This document shows, piece after piece, positions 32,031 through 41,650 of a stretch of DNA of 64,000 bases. The DNA lies in contig NZ_QQBJ01000015.1 in NCBI RefSeq assembly GCF_003347205.1, positions 1-64,000 of the forward strand, given 5' to 3'. This DNA is from Mycolicibacterium moriokaense (GTDB taxonomy: Bacteria; Actinomycetota; Actinomycetes; Mycobacteriales; Mycobacteriaceae). Each line of letters opens with the position of its first letter. Position 1 is the first letter of the stretch. Below the pieces are notes generated by a model. That model was not told where the DNA came from. It did not search any database and was given only the letters and a program-made list of their open reading frames with translations. A program made the translations under genes and the position numbers.

Positions 32031-33719
32031 TTACGGAGCTATTACATCTGTTCCTCCAACATATGATTCACCTGCTGTGAAGTAATCAGTCCTCAACAAC
32101 GGTCGTACAGTAAGAACCTGTGTGAAAAGCGGCTTATTCAGGGAGTTAGAAATCCCAAGAATCGTGCACAGCTCAGGGATTATGCCGACGTTGACCTTTG
32201 TGCCAAAATCAAGCCCACCCGAACTTGGTAATGTCGGATTTAGGGCTTCGAGATCCGATAAGTCAATACTGTAGGCCGTCGCAATATCCGGCAGTGTATC
32301 GCCTGTGACTGAGATATACGTGTGCTCGCGTATCGCGAAATAGGCAGCATCGCCGATCTGAAGAGTTGGCACGGCCATGACGGTAACAGTCTGTAGCTGG
32401 CCAAACGAGGCATTGTCCGCCAAGATGATCTTGGCTTTCGATATAGCGGTCTCTTCGTCGATGAAGAAATCGTTATCATCGATGGTGAGAATGTGTGGGT
32501 CGTAGCTATCAACCGAGTCATCGTCCTGCTGCCTGATCTTGACCGTCCTCACTACTATGGCCGGCGTCGCAAACAGATTGATGCTTGTGATGTAGATGGG
32601 CTCGCTGGTGGTGTTCTCGAAGCTCATCAGATACGACGTACTGAAGGTTGTCGCAGTCAGCGTCAGACCACTCGTTACGTCGTCGCCGGTGCTATCGGCT
32701 TTCGTGTTCGCAATATAATACGACGTTGATGAAAGCGCATATGGAACCGGATCATCGACACTCGTTACCGGGTCTTCGAAGTTGGCGAAAGGCAGCTCGA
32801 CAGTCTCGCCAGCCGGTATCTGATAGACAGTACTCGACTGCCAATATGGTTGTATCGCCTGAACTTCACGTACATTAGAGACGATGTCGACGGTATTGAT
32901 GATGTCATCTTCACCAAGCGTCGTATATTCAATCACGTTGTGCTTGTCGAAGACCCACACGCCGAAATCAGTGAAGTGTTGACGGTTGTGGAACTGGATG
33001 CGCCCGGTCTCGGTCATGAAAATCCGCCCCATCTCCGCCTCCATCAGCTTTCTTGCTATGTCACCGAACTTCGTCTGAGCAGGGAAATACAGGAACGGAA
33101 TGAAATTAAAACCAAGATCGAGATCATATTGTGTGGGACTCAAGCCAACGGCTTGAAATAATATGTCAAGTGCCTCATCAGTTCGCACGTTGGTCAAAAT
33201 GACATCACCAGTCAGCACACGGTCATAGAGCGTGCTCATGAAGTCGATGATGTGATAGGTGATCGTTCTGTTCGTTCCATCGACAGTCGGTGCCTTCTCT
33301 GTCACCCCAACGAACTGAGGGACCTGCTCCTGGCCGCTCGTCATGGTGTTGCCGAAGCCCATTGTCAGGCGCACAGGCCGCCACGGGAGGAAGTAGTTGT
33401 CGCCAGACAGATACCCATCGGCGTTGTCGAGTACAAGGTCACCCATGGCCGACTGCACGGAGTACAACGGGTCCATCGATTGTGACCACTCCATTGAGAC
33501 AACACGGTCCGAGTACTCGTAGTAGCGGTACTTATCCCATTGTTGAATAACATCATCGGTCCCCTTGATAACATCTGGACCCCCAACCTCTGAGACGCCG
33601 ACTGTAAAGAACTCAGCACTATCGTCAAGCTCACGCGCATACGAAATGAATAGTCCCCAGCTGATCGGTCGTATGAGCGCATCGGTGCGCTCAAGAAATC
33701 TGTCACTAGCTGATAGCAT
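32031..33719 (-). CDS. Minor tail / baseplate hub protein with LysM-like domain
   Basis: 562 residues. Position after the tape measure and distal-tail gene and its content (DLVLDNADGYLSGDNYFLPW, PVRLTMGFG) fit a distal tail or hub protein. Near residues 475-520 there is a LysM-like segment (TYISVTGDTLPDIATAYSID then LEALNP), as found in other phage tail hubs that touch peptidoglycan. Overlaps the upstream gene by 14 bases. Confidence 0.72.
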   Translation of the reverse strand: MLSASDRFLERTDALIRPISWGLFISYARELDDSAEFFTVGVSEVGGPDVIKGTDDVIQQWDKYRYYEYSDRVVSMEWSQSMDPLYSVQSAMGDLVLDNADGYLSGDNYFLPWRPVRLTMGFGNTMTSGQEQVPQFVGVTEKAPTVDGTNRTITYHIIDFMSTLYDRVLTGDVILTNVRTDEALDILFQAVGLSPTQYDLDLGFNFIPFLYFPAQTKFGDIARKLMEAEMGRIFMTETGRIQFHNRQHFTDFGVWVFDKHNVIEYTTLGEDDIINTVDIVSNVREVQAIQPYWQSSTVYQIPAGETVELPFANFEDPVTSVDDPVPYALSSTSYYIANTKADSTGDDVTSGLTLTATTFSTSYLMSFENTTSEPIYITSINLFATPAIVVRTVKIRQQDDDSVDSYDPHILTIDDNDFFIDEETAISKAKIILADNASFGQLQTVTVMAVPTLQIGDAAYFAIREHTYISVTGDTLPDIATAYSIDLSDLEALNPTLPSSGGLDFGTKVNVGIIPELCTILGISNSLNKPLFTQVLTVRPLLRTDYFTAGESYVGGTDVIAP

Positions 33720-34068
33720 TCACTTCCTCCAGGGTCAGTGAGACGTTCTCGGCCTTATCGCCATTCCATGTCACGTTCCGGCTGGAGATCTTTACCTTGA
33801 CCACTGTATTGATGCTCAGCGCGTCACAGACGAACGTCGTGTATGCCTCGTTCTCATACTGATCTTTGAAGACGTCATAGATGTTGTCATAGTCGGTCCG
33901 AGATAGCTGCGGGAACGAAATACCCCAGGACCGAATCAGATTCACGTAATCGGTATGCAACGAGCCATCAAGGGTTCGAACCTCTCCCTCGTTTGGATCA
34001 GTGGTCTCTTGCAACTCAGTCTGATCAGGAAGTGTCAGACCTCCGAGGATGATTATCAGTTTCGTCAC
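33706..34068 (-). CDS. Distal tail protein-like
   Basis: 120 residues directly between the tape measure and hub genes. Contains GGLTLPDQTELQET, WGISFPQLSRTDYDNIYDVF and ISSRNVTWNGDKAENVSLTLEE without length excess, similar to small distal-tail (Dit-like) proteins. Function by position. Confidence 0.55.
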   Translation of the reverse strand: MTKLIIILGGLTLPDQTELQETTDPNEGEVRTLDGSLHTDYVNLIRSWGISFPQLSRTDYDNIYDVFKDQYENEAYTTFVCDALSINTVVKVKISSRNVTWNGDKAENVSLTLEEVNAIS

Positions 34069-36563
34069 GCTGCTGTACTCCTACCGGCAATCGAGCCGTT
34101 ACCTAATTGTGGAAGACGACGAGCACGCAACTCTTCGTTAATCGCTTCAACGCCATCCTTCATGATGTCGCGCCACTCAGAACGAGACCGCGCCACGATG
34201 CCAGACGGATTGAAATTCACGACTATTGGCTGCTGAGAGCTCGCAGAAGCGCTTTGAGAGCCCGAAACGCTATTCGTACCAACTGTTGTCGTCAAGTCTG
34301 TGCTGAGGCCGCCTATGGCCTTCTCAACGTCGGCAGCACCGCCCTTGATACCGTCGACTAGACCAGCAGTAATATTTGAACCAATCTCAGCGAAAACGGT
34401 TGATGGCGAATGGATGCCGAGCTTTTTCTTGATCTCATTGACTGCACTACCCGCCATGTTTCGAACTGCGTTGAGCAGACTGCCTATACCGCTGACAATG
34501 CCATTGATCAATCCCTGGACTAGCTGTCGTCCAATATCAAAGAACCTACCGATAAAGTTCCGAACAGTGATAATCGAGTCGATGATCGCATTCCCAATGC
34601 GTCCCGCAATTGGTGATACCAAGCCGCTGACGAAGTTGACAACGCCGCCAAAGACCGATCGAAACGCTCCGAAGATCGGATCTATTGACGCCCTGATGTC
34701 ACCGACGATGATGTTGAAGACCGCACGGATAAGTTGCGGCAGTGTCGCTATGACGTCCGCTACACCTTTGACCGCGAAGTCAAAGGCCACACGCATTGAT
34801 AGTCCGACGTTCGGACCGATGCCACCAAAGAATGCGATCACACTGTCGATGACGCCTTTGCTCAATAGAACGATGTTTCTCAAGATTCCACCGGCGCCGT
34901 CTACAGCACCTTTAAACAGTCCGGCGAACGCGTTGCGAATAGGTGCGAACGAATCACGTAGCACCTTGATCACACCAAGAAACGCATCACCAAACGGTAG
35001 CTTTGTCAGTACTTTTGATAGCGGTCCAAGCAGTTTCGCCGGCGCAAGTGCAATCGAGAGGATACCAAGCAGCACAGGACCGATGTTGTCGCCCAACGGC
35101 TTCAAAATGTCATTAACGATGTCGAGCTTGCCAAGACCGGCAATTAACCCAATAGCGATGCCGGGAATAATCTTCGTGACGATGAACTCGCCAACTTCGA
35201 CGTAGTTGACTGATCCGAAGAAGTTCTTGATGGCGTCAAGCCCGATGGTCAGCCCTTTGATACCCGTCTTAATCCCTCCAGCGATACCTGAGCCGATCAC
35301 CTTGCCAACAGACTCAAAGTTGCCCTTACCAACATCGTTGATGAACTGAGTTCCGCCAGCAGCGATCCTGTTAAAGGTGTCTTCTACTGTCGAGACCAGG
35401 CCGGGCAGCGCATTGCTAGTTCCTTTTACGATGTCAGTCAGCGCAGGGAGCACCTTCAAGCCAATATCGGTTGCGATAGTTTCAAGCGTCGACTGAAGCC
35501 CGTCGAGTGCACCAAGAAAGCCTGAGTTTTGAGCTTTGGCAAGATCAGCGGCTGCTCCCTGCCTGTTAACCGCGGCAGCCATCTTGTCGAACCCGGCAGC
35601 ACCTTGATCGGCAAGGATCGCCGCAACACGCGAGCTGTCTGATCCGAAAATTGTTGCGAGAGCTGCATTTCGTTGTTCAACGGTAAGCGTTGAAAGCGCT
35701 TTCTGAAGCTGTCCTGACGCACTGGAAAGACCAACGAACTCACCCTTCGAATTGAAGAACGTGAGTCCAAGCCGTTTCATCTCGGCTGCGGCGTCCGACG
35801 CCGGAGCCGCTAGGCGCTGGAGCATTGTCTTGAGTGACGTACCAGCGTCAGAGCCATTGATGCCTGCGTTTGAGAACAAGGCCAATGCCGTCACCGTGTC
35901 GTTGACACTGATACCAAACTGCTTCGCGCCCGCACCGCCCTGAGCAAGTGCATATGCCATGTCCTGAACGCTGGCAGTTGAAGCATTCGCACCAGCAGCC
36001 AGCAGATCGGCCACTGTTCCCGCCTTATCGCCCGACAGTCCGAAGGTGTTCAAAGCGCGTGCTGCGATGGTCGCTGCATCCGCAACGTCAAGTTGGCCGG
36101 CCTTGGCTAGTGAAAGAACACCTTTACTGGCACCGAGGATGTCATTGACACCGAGACCGGCCTTCGCAAGCTCAGTCATTGCCCCCGCAGCATCGGCTGC
36201 TGATACACCTGGAAGTGTTAAATCGTTACCAAGATCGCGGGCCTTACCTTGCAGAAGCGCCATTTGACTGCCAGTTGCATCCGTAACGCTCTTCAAGACG
36301 TTCAGGCTCTGTTCGAACGTCGCAGCGCCGCCGACAACCGCCGTGAGAGATGTCCTCACTAGATCGAAGGTCACGGCCAGGCCGCCAAAGGCTAGACCGT
36401 ACTTGATCATCGATTTAAATGAACTAGCAAATGAGCCAGAAGCTTTATTGGCTGTTGTGCCGATACTATTGACTTCACCCTTGGCCCTGGCGACTCCAGC
36501 CGTTAGCTTGGAGTCGTCAACGTCAAGAATCCATATAACTCGACCGCCTTCAGTCTCAGCCAT
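34065..36563 (-). CDS. Tail tape measure protein
   Basis: 832 residues. The N-terminal half has the TP901-type pattern: AKGEVNSIGTTANKASGSFA, then FEQSLNVLKSVTDATGSQM, PGVSAADAAGAMTELAKAGL and AAGANASTASVQDMAYALAQ. The second half has repeated hydrophobic segments (GILSIALAPAKLLGPLSK) and VQGLINGIVSGIGSLLNAVRNMAGS near the C-terminus. It sets tail length and helps DNA ejection. Length predicts a siphovirus tail of moderate length. Confidence 0.92.
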   Translation of the reverse strand: MAETEGGRVIWILDVDDSKLTAGVARAKGEVNSIGTTANKASGSFASSFKSMIKYGLAFGGLAVTFDLVRTSLTAVVGGAATFEQSLNVLKSVTDATGSQMALLQGKARDLGNDLTLPGVSAADAAGAMTELAKAGLGVNDILGASKGVLSLAKAGQLDVADAATIAARALNTFGLSGDKAGTVADLLAAGANASTASVQDMAYALAQGGAGAKQFGISVNDTVTALALFSNAGINGSDAGTSLKTMLQRLAAPASDAAAEMKRLGLTFFNSKGEFVGLSSASGQLQKALSTLTVEQRNAALATIFGSDSSRVAAILADQGAAGFDKMAAAVNRQGAAADLAKAQNSGFLGALDGLQSTLETIATDIGLKVLPALTDIVKGTSNALPGLVSTVEDTFNRIAAGGTQFINDVGKGNFESVGKVIGSGIAGGIKTGIKGLTIGLDAIKNFFGSVNYVEVGEFIVTKIIPGIAIGLIAGLGKLDIVNDILKPLGDNIGPVLLGILSIALAPAKLLGPLSKVLTKLPFGDAFLGVIKVLRDSFAPIRNAFAGLFKGAVDGAGGILRNIVLLSKGVIDSVIAFFGGIGPNVGLSMRVAFDFAVKGVADVIATLPQLIRAVFNIIVGDIRASIDPIFGAFRSVFGGVVNFVSGLVSPIAGRIGNAIIDSIITVRNFIGRFFDIGRQLVQGLINGIVSGIGSLLNAVRNMAGSAVNEIKKKLGIHSPSTVFAEIGSNITAGLVDGIKGGAADVEKAIGGLSTDLTTTVGTNSVSGSQSASASSQQPIVVNFNPSGIVARSRSEWRDIMKDGVEAINEELRARRLPQLGNGSIAGRSTAA

Positions 36564-36852
36564 TGTTGTGGGCCTCCTTTTCGAAGCGGCTCAACAGCTG
36601 TTTGTAGCCGTCCCCATTCTTTGTATGAGGGGCTGCGGCGATCTGAGCTAGTGTGTGATATTCCTCTGCTTTCATGCGTCGTGCGGTTTTTAGGAGTAAT
36701 AGAACAGTTTTAAATGGCAGCTTGCGAGCTTGAGCCAACGTATATTGTGGATAGTGATAACAGACTTCACCAAGTATTTTTTCGGCAGGTGATAGTTGTG
36801 TGACTTGCGACTCTCTCCGTAGCGACTTGACCTGGATGATCTTCTTGGCCAT
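36556..36852 (-). CDS. Tail assembly chaperone, second part
   Basis: 98 residues between the first chaperone-like gene and the tape measure, the position of the frameshift-extended chaperone of other siphophages. Here it is in the same frame as the upstream gene: TAG GAC CAA TGG then ATG. An AGGA 9-10 bases upstream allows independent initiation. Basic helices (LPFKTVLLLLKTARRMKAEE). Confidence 0.62.
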   Translation of the reverse strand: MAKKIIQVKSLRRESQVTQLSPAEKILGEVCYHYPQYTLAQARKLPFKTVLLLLKTARRMKAEEYHTLAQIAAAPHTKNGDGYKQLLSRFEKEAHNNG

Positions 36853-36861
36853 CCATTGGTC

Positions 36862-37134
36862 CTACAATGCCTTCTGTGTCGCCTGGTAATACATCTGGCT
36901 GAGCCGACCGTAGATAACTTGGTTCTTTCCCTTCACCAAGTCCTCGAAGTTAGGAGCATTCTCAGACACTGGTGAGATGAGTGATATGAGGACCTTTACA
37001 GCTTCAATATCACTCATCGTATCCAATGCGAGCGTTTCCTCTGTTGTAGCATAACGCATACGGTACGTATGTCCTGCTGCGTTAAACTCGAATGACTCTG
37101 GCGCTTCGAGATCTAGTTCGTAGGTATTGCTCAT
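36862..37134 (-). CDS. Tail assembly chaperone, first part
   Basis: 90 residues: YELDLEAPESFEFNAAGHTY, ATTEETLALDTMSDIEAVKV, helical end. Small acidic protein between the tail-tube and tape-measure genes, which is the G-type chaperone position. It ends in TAG, with the second part following in frame. Confidence 0.62.
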   Translation of the reverse strand: MSNTYELDLEAPESFEFNAAGHTYRMRYATTEETLALDTMSDIEAVKVLISLISPVSENAPNFEDLVKGKNQVIYGRLSQMYYQATQKAL

Positions 37135-37176
37135 ATAGGGTTTACTCCGATTAGCTAATAACCTTAGTATAACCTA

Positions 37177-37674
37177 TTATGAAATTGCTCCAAGAGCGCC
37201 TTCATTAAAGAACTGAACTGTGGCGATGTCTGCATCGGTGCTACCAGTGAAGGTGATCACGACACGTCGCACGGTGTCATCAGGAATGTCGATCGCTTCG
37301 ATCTCGGTCGTACAATCGAGCAGACGGATAACATGGCCATTGGCCGATGTAATGATCAAGCTTTTAGCTTCTGATGTTGCACCAGGAACGATGTCGATAA
37401 TCCCGTCAGCATCAGACACAGTTTCACCGCTGGATGCCGTGCCACCGTTCGCAACGTAATATTGCGGCAAAACTTCTTTCAACGCGTTTACGTCGCTCTC
37501 GAGGAACGTGATTGATGCAGATGCTTTGTGACTACCCTTAATCGTGTAGGTGCGGCCCTGTACGGTCTTTACATCGTTAGAATCGACACTGTAATCCGGC
37601 TTGACCTGTTCGATGCCAGCTAGCACGACGTCATCCCACTCTACGGTGTATGGACCTTTGACTATTTCAGCCAT
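37177..37674 (-). CDS. Major tail (tube) protein
   Basis: 165 residues: EWDDVVLAGIEQVKPDYSVD, VQGRTYTIKGSHKASASITF, a central variable loop, and RRVVITFTGSTDADIATVQF near the end. This is the typical beta-barrel pattern of siphovirus tube proteins, upstream of the chaperones. Confidence 0.75.
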   Translation of the reverse strand: MAEIVKGPYTVEWDDVVLAGIEQVKPDYSVDSNDVKTVQGRTYTIKGSHKASASITFLESDVNALKEVLPQYYVANGGTASSGETVSDADGIIDIVPGATSEAKSLIITSANGHVIRLLDCTTEIEAIDIPDDTVRRVVITFTGSTDADIATVQFFNEGALGAIS

Positions 37675-38077
37675 ATATGTACTCCTTGTATGTTGTTATG
37701 GTTAGTTGCAGAAGCCCTACTGTCCGTTCTTCGTTATCGATGTCCTGATCGACAACCGGGGCGAGTGCTTCTACTCTGATGACCTCGAACCCGGTGAGGG
37801 GAACGGTCGCATTATGGACAGAATCATGAAGGGCTTGCAGCTTGTTATAAACAGCCTCAGCATCGATGTCCCGATACCAGACATCAACGTTGTATGTTTC
37901 AAAGCCCCTTGTTTGGGTTCCGCCGCTCGCAAGCAGCCACCAGATATTTTGTGGAATCTCCTCACCAGCTTCGTTCAAGTCGTTACTAGTGGGAGCACGA
38001 GAGATAAACAGATCCTGTCCGAGTGTCGCGACATCTTGATCCGTCAGATAGTTAGCAAGGGCCGTGACGATGTTCAT
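37667..38077 (-). CDS. Tail terminator-like protein
   Basis: 136 residues with VTALANYLTDQDVATLGQDLF, then FETYNVDVWYRDIDAEAVYN and RTVGLLQLTITTYKE, the arrangement of small tail-terminator proteins that cap the tube. Located before the tube gene and overlapping it by eight bases. Confidence 0.65.
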   Translation of the reverse strand: MNIVTALANYLTDQDVATLGQDLFISRAPTSNDLNEAGEEIPQNIWWLLASGGTQTRGFETYNVDVWYRDIDAEAVYNKLQALHDSVHNATVPLTGFEVIRVEALAPVVDQDIDNEERTVGLLQLTITTYKEYIYG

Positions 38078-38409
38078 CGCCGTATCCCCGCTTTACGGAA
38101 GTACTTTGGCGCGTCGTCGAGCACCTTGTTCACTGCGTCTTCTGCGAAGTGTGGACCGGTACCCGGCGTCGTGTAGTTGGCGAACTGCTTCGTCTCTTGC
38201 CAGCCCGCGTAGTTGGTACCCCAGGTGATGCGGGCCGTCAGACCGAGAACTTGCTTCAACTTCCGATTCCGTAAATCACCCGTCTTCTTCGGTGTGTGCG
38301 GTGTGCTCTCGGTATCAATCGCATCGAGCATGAAGCGCAGGGCCGTCGACGCTTTGCGCCGCGTATTGCTCAGGAATATCGGTGTGTTATCAACTGATCG
38401 CACCGACAT
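38074..38409 (-). CDS. HK97 gp10-like neck protein
   Basis: 111 residues from ATG 38409; an ATG at 38436 is possible. Helical N-terminus (NTRRKASTALRFMLDAIDTE), then TPHTPKKTGDLRNRKL and ITWGTNYAGWQE, FAEDAVNKVLDDA: the usual pattern of HK97 gp10-family proteins between head and tail genes. Confidence 0.75.
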   Translation of the reverse strand: MSVRSVDNTPIFLSNTRRKASTALRFMLDAIDTESTPHTPKKTGDLRNRKLKQVLGLTARITWGTNYAGWQETKQFANYTTPGTGPHFAEDAVNKVLDDAPKYFRKAGIRR

Positions 38410-38776
38410 TGAAGTTCTCAACCTTCTCAAGACCACACTCGACGTGCTGAATCGTGTTACCCAACAACGTGTCCCGGTAGGGCTGTACGCTGCTGATCCT
38501 GAAGTACTGTTGCGAGTCCTCGTAACCGAAGACGTTGATCTCAGCGATCATGCCTTCCAGCCGTTGGCCGTTGGCCGCGACGAATGAGTTGTCACCTGGC
38601 AGGAACAATCGGCCGGCAGAACTACTGGAGTCCTGATGACCGGCGTGATTCCTACCGGTATTCTGCTCATATATCGCTGGTATCTCGACAGCAGTCTGAG
38701 GCACCAGTTTTCCGTAGCCATTGCGACGAACCGCATAGATGCTCACCGTGTCGTTGAAGTTCAACGCCAGTGTCAT
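38390..38776 (-). CDS. Head closure/stopper-like protein
   Basis: 128 residues: FNDTVSIYAVRRNGYGKLV, FLPGDNSFVAANGQRLEG, and HVECGLEKVENFN. Size and gene order match head-tail stopper proteins. Overlaps both neighbours. Confidence 0.6.
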   Translation of the reverse strand: MTLALNFNDTVSIYAVRRNGYGKLVPQTAVEIPAIYEQNTGRNHAGHQDSSSSAGRLFLPGDNSFVAANGQRLEGMIAEINVFGYEDSQQYFRISSVQPYRDTLLGNTIQHVECGLEKVENFNVGAIS

Positions 38777-39468
38777 GCTGTCCTCACACTGTTGTATGCC
38801 CGACCATTCGGTCCCGCGAATGCTGCGATGACGTCGCTGTAGATCACGAATGGATCGCCCTTGTCGAACTTCGTATAGCTATGGCTACCAAGAGATTCCG
38901 ACTTCACGTTGCTTTTATCATCGAGACCGTTTGCAATGCTGTCGGCCCATATTTGAGCCAGCTCTAGTGGCAGGTCATCGAAGGCCCATTTGGCATCGAC
39001 GGCCACCTGGACGAACCCGTCCTGACAGATGCAACCGGTCAAGCGGCAGACATGGCGGCTCAACTCCAGATAGCGCGTGTAGGGCGCCGCAGCGTCATTG
39101 ATCCACTGCACACGATAGTCATCACTATCAAGCGTCTTGTGGGTTACGCCGTCTCGTACGAGCTTTACCGCGTTAACTTTTGTTGCGGGATCGATTGGCA
39201 GATAACGGTTCAACGGCTCCCAACGGAACAGTCGATACTTGTCGACAACTGCGTCCGGGTCATCAAGGTCAGATGTATCGACATCCGAACAGGAACAGTC
39301 ACCTCTCGTTTTTCCAATTTCAATGTACTGATTTTCCCAGTCATCTGGGCAAAGTGGCCAGCCAAGTACACGCTCCAGACGGCTCTTCGCTACTCGTGCG
39401 AGTGCATTGAAACGATCGCTATCGCTTACCGTCTTCCCTGTGAGTTTCGTATACGTTGACTGGTCCAC
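38773..39468 (-). CDS. Head-tail adaptor-like protein
   Basis: 231 residues; helical N-terminus (RFNALARVAKSRLERVLGWP), a cysteine-rich insert (GDCSCSDVDTSD), LSRHVCRLTGCICQDG, and AFAGPNGRAYNSVRT. The first and last parts look like gp6-type connector proteins. The cysteine groups are unusual and might bind metal. Confidence 0.62.
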   Translation of the reverse strand: MDQSTYTKLTGKTVSDSDRFNALARVAKSRLERVLGWPLCPDDWENQYIEIGKTRGDCSCSDVDTSDLDDPDAVVDKYRLFRWEPLNRYLPIDPATKVNAVKLVRDGVTHKTLDSDDYRVQWINDAAAPYTRYLELSRHVCRLTGCICQDGFVQVAVDAKWAFDDLPLELAQIWADSIANGLDDKSNVKSESLGSHSYTKFDKGDPFVIYSDVIAAFAGPNGRAYNSVRTA

Positions 39469-39497
39469 TTCATTTGTTCTCCGTTAATTGGCTAGTA

Positions 39498-41588
39498 CTA
39501 GCTGATACCTGGCGCAGAAACACCTGCAACGCTGTCTTCGAAGTACAGGCCAGATGCTCGGTATCCGTAACCACGGAAGACGAGCTCGTCGCGCTGGAAG
39601 GCGCTCTTGGTCGTGTTGCTTTCTTCGTATGAAGCAACGTCAGATACTTGGAAGTTCAAGCCGCCAGATACCTTGCCGACAAAGTCGGTAGGATCTGCCA
39701 ACAGAACACCGTGGCTGACCGTGACACTTGTGTCTTCGAAGCTCCAGCTCTTGGTATCAGCCGTGTTGAGGCTTGGCATCAAGTCGCTTGGAACAACGAC
39801 ATATGGCCGGCTCAGGAAGCGTGGGATACCATCTGGACCCTCAGTGAAGAGGCTCGCCAGAGGACCACTGACACCGGCACGAAGTGCCATTGCGGTCAAG
39901 TGGAGTCGGCTTGCTTCGGTCATCAGGAAGGTGCCGTTTGGTGTGTGTTCGGCGATTTCAGACCAAGCAGTGATCAGGGTGATCAAAGCTTCGACATCAC
40001 CACCAGCAGCTGACGAGTAGTCGTAGTTGACTGAGTTGCCATTCGCTTGAACAGCTTTCTCAAGCCGACCGATGACAGATTGTGCCAAACGACGGTCGTA
40101 AGCGCGGCGATACAAACGCGTCAGGTGAGACACCAAGTCAACTGCTGCAAAACGAAGCGCAGAGCTTTTGACTGGTGTGACAGCGGCGAACTCGTATAGA
40201 CGAGTGGTATCTGTCGAGAACGTTGGTTTCTTGACTGGTTTGAGATCAGCGTCGTCACCGTTGTCGTCCATGTCGACGTCTTCCATCTCGATTTCACCGG
40301 TTCCCTTCAACCATGCGGTCTCAAGGCTCAGCGTCTCTTGGAAGTTGAAGGCGTTCAGGATTGGCGTGTAGTTACTTGCCTGTTCCTTGATCTCTTTGAC
40401 CATCTCAGTTGGGATGACAAAGTTGCCAACATCAGGCAGATCGAGCGAGTTCGCAACGATGCCTTCTTTTTGGAGGCTTTCGAGGTTGATGCGGTTGATC
40501 TCGTTCAAGGTCTGACCAGCATCACGATCATGGCTCTTGATAGCAGCGTTCAGTGAACGAAGCTGCAAGGCAGTACGATCACGCCAGTCCATGTCGGCCA
40601 GTTTTTGACCTGCACCGGGTGCAGAACTTGTGACTTTACCGCTGCGGGTGAACTTTGGCTCTTCGACGTTCGTATTGAACATATCGTTCATTTTCTTTTC
40701 GACGGCTTCAAGTTCTTTGGCGTGTTTCTCTTCTGCTTCTTTCATCGCGTTAGCGATTAGTTCAGAGACATCTTCTTGTGGCTTCTGAGCTGCGTTAACC
40801 TGCGCTTCTACAGCTACAGCTTGATCTTCTGCGACATCGATGCTGCTACCAACAACGATTTCGGTCTCTACGTCTTCACCAGCAGCGTTCTTATAGTGAA
40901 CGGTTACTGGGAAGTCGCGGGTATTCTTGATAGTCTTGTAAGACATTTCTTGTGGTTCCTGCTTATGGTTTTCTTTCTTTTCGAGATCTTCCGCCTCCGG
41001 TTTTTTCGGTTCCGGTTTCTGATCCTCAACGTGCAACAGTGGTTTGACTGCTTGCTCTATCTCGGTGACATCAAGTCCGTCTTCACGGGATGCGGCAATC
41101 GAGTTCTGAACGACGAGGCTGGCTTCACGCGACATATGGGCGTTTTTGTTATTGCCCGCTACCACGACACTGAGGCCAACGAGGGCGTGTTCGTGATAGG
41201 TCTTGTCGTCTTCGCCTGGCCATGGGCCGATGGTTTCGACAGAGAAGTCGGTCAGATAACCGGCTCGCATCATGTCGTACGCAAGTCTGGCAGTTGGGTT
41301 TTGGTTCACGGCATAGTCGATCTGATCAATCAGAACGCGATTACCGCTCTTATATGCCCCTGCCGGGACTCGTGCCACCAGAGTGTCGAGAGTGTCCCAG
41401 TGATCAACGGTGACCTGGCCCTTGTACTGGCTGACATCAAGTGTTTCGATGTCGTACTTATAGCCGCTCCACATTACTGAGTCGTCGACTATGACCTGGC
41501 CGCCCTGAAAGCTGATGACTCCGTCACCTTCGTCCTTGAGCGCATTCTTTTCAACGTGCACGTTTATGCTATTCTTTCGTTTTGGCAT
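39498..41588 (-). CDS. Prohead protease-scaffold-major capsid fusion
   Basis: 696 residues from the ATG at 41588 (AGGA upstream). Residues about 1-180 look like a U35/HK97-type prohead protease (SFQGGQVIVDDSVMW, TVDHWDTLDTLVARVPAG, HEHALVGLSVV). A charged Glu/Lys coiled coil to about residue 310 is the scaffold-like part (EEKHAKELEAVEKKMNDMFN). From about 320 on comes an HK97-fold capsid (QTLNEINRINLESLQKEGI, DVGNFVIPTEMVKEIKE, FLSRPYVVVPSDLMPSLN). One gene thus encodes processing enzyme, scaffold and shell. Confidence 0.82.
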   Translation of the reverse strand: MPKRKNSINVHVEKNALKDEGDGVISFQGGQVIVDDSVMWSGYKYDIETLDVSQYKGQVTVDHWDTLDTLVARVPAGAYKSGNRVLIDQIDYAVNQNPTARLAYDMMRAGYLTDFSVETIGPWPGEDDKTYHEHALVGLSVVVAGNNKNAHMSREASLVVQNSIAASREDGLDVTEIEQAVKPLLHVEDQKPEPKKPEAEDLEKKENHKQEPQEMSYKTIKNTRDFPVTVHYKNAAGEDVETEIVVGSSIDVAEDQAVAVEAQVNAAQKPQEDVSELIANAMKEAEEKHAKELEAVEKKMNDMFNTNVEEPKFTRSGKVTSSAPGAGQKLADMDWRDRTALQLRSLNAAIKSHDRDAGQTLNEINRINLESLQKEGIVANSLDLPDVGNFVIPTEMVKEIKEQASNYTPILNAFNFQETLSLETAWLKGTGEIEMEDVDMDDNGDDADLKPVKKPTFSTDTTRLYEFAAVTPVKSSALRFAAVDLVSHLTRLYRRAYDRRLAQSVIGRLEKAVQANGNSVNYDYSSAAGGDVEALITLITAWSEIAEHTPNGTFLMTEASRLHLTAMALRAGVSGPLASLFTEGPDGIPRFLSRPYVVVPSDLMPSLNTADTKSWSFEDTSVTVSHGVLLADPTDFVGKVSGGLNFQVSDVASYEESNTTKSAFQRDELVFRGYGYRASGLYFEDSVAGVSAPGIS

Positions 41589-41650
41589 AAACGATTCCTG
41601 TTTAGTTAAAACGGGATGCACTAGCGCTGTTCAAGGCGATCGAGTCGCAC

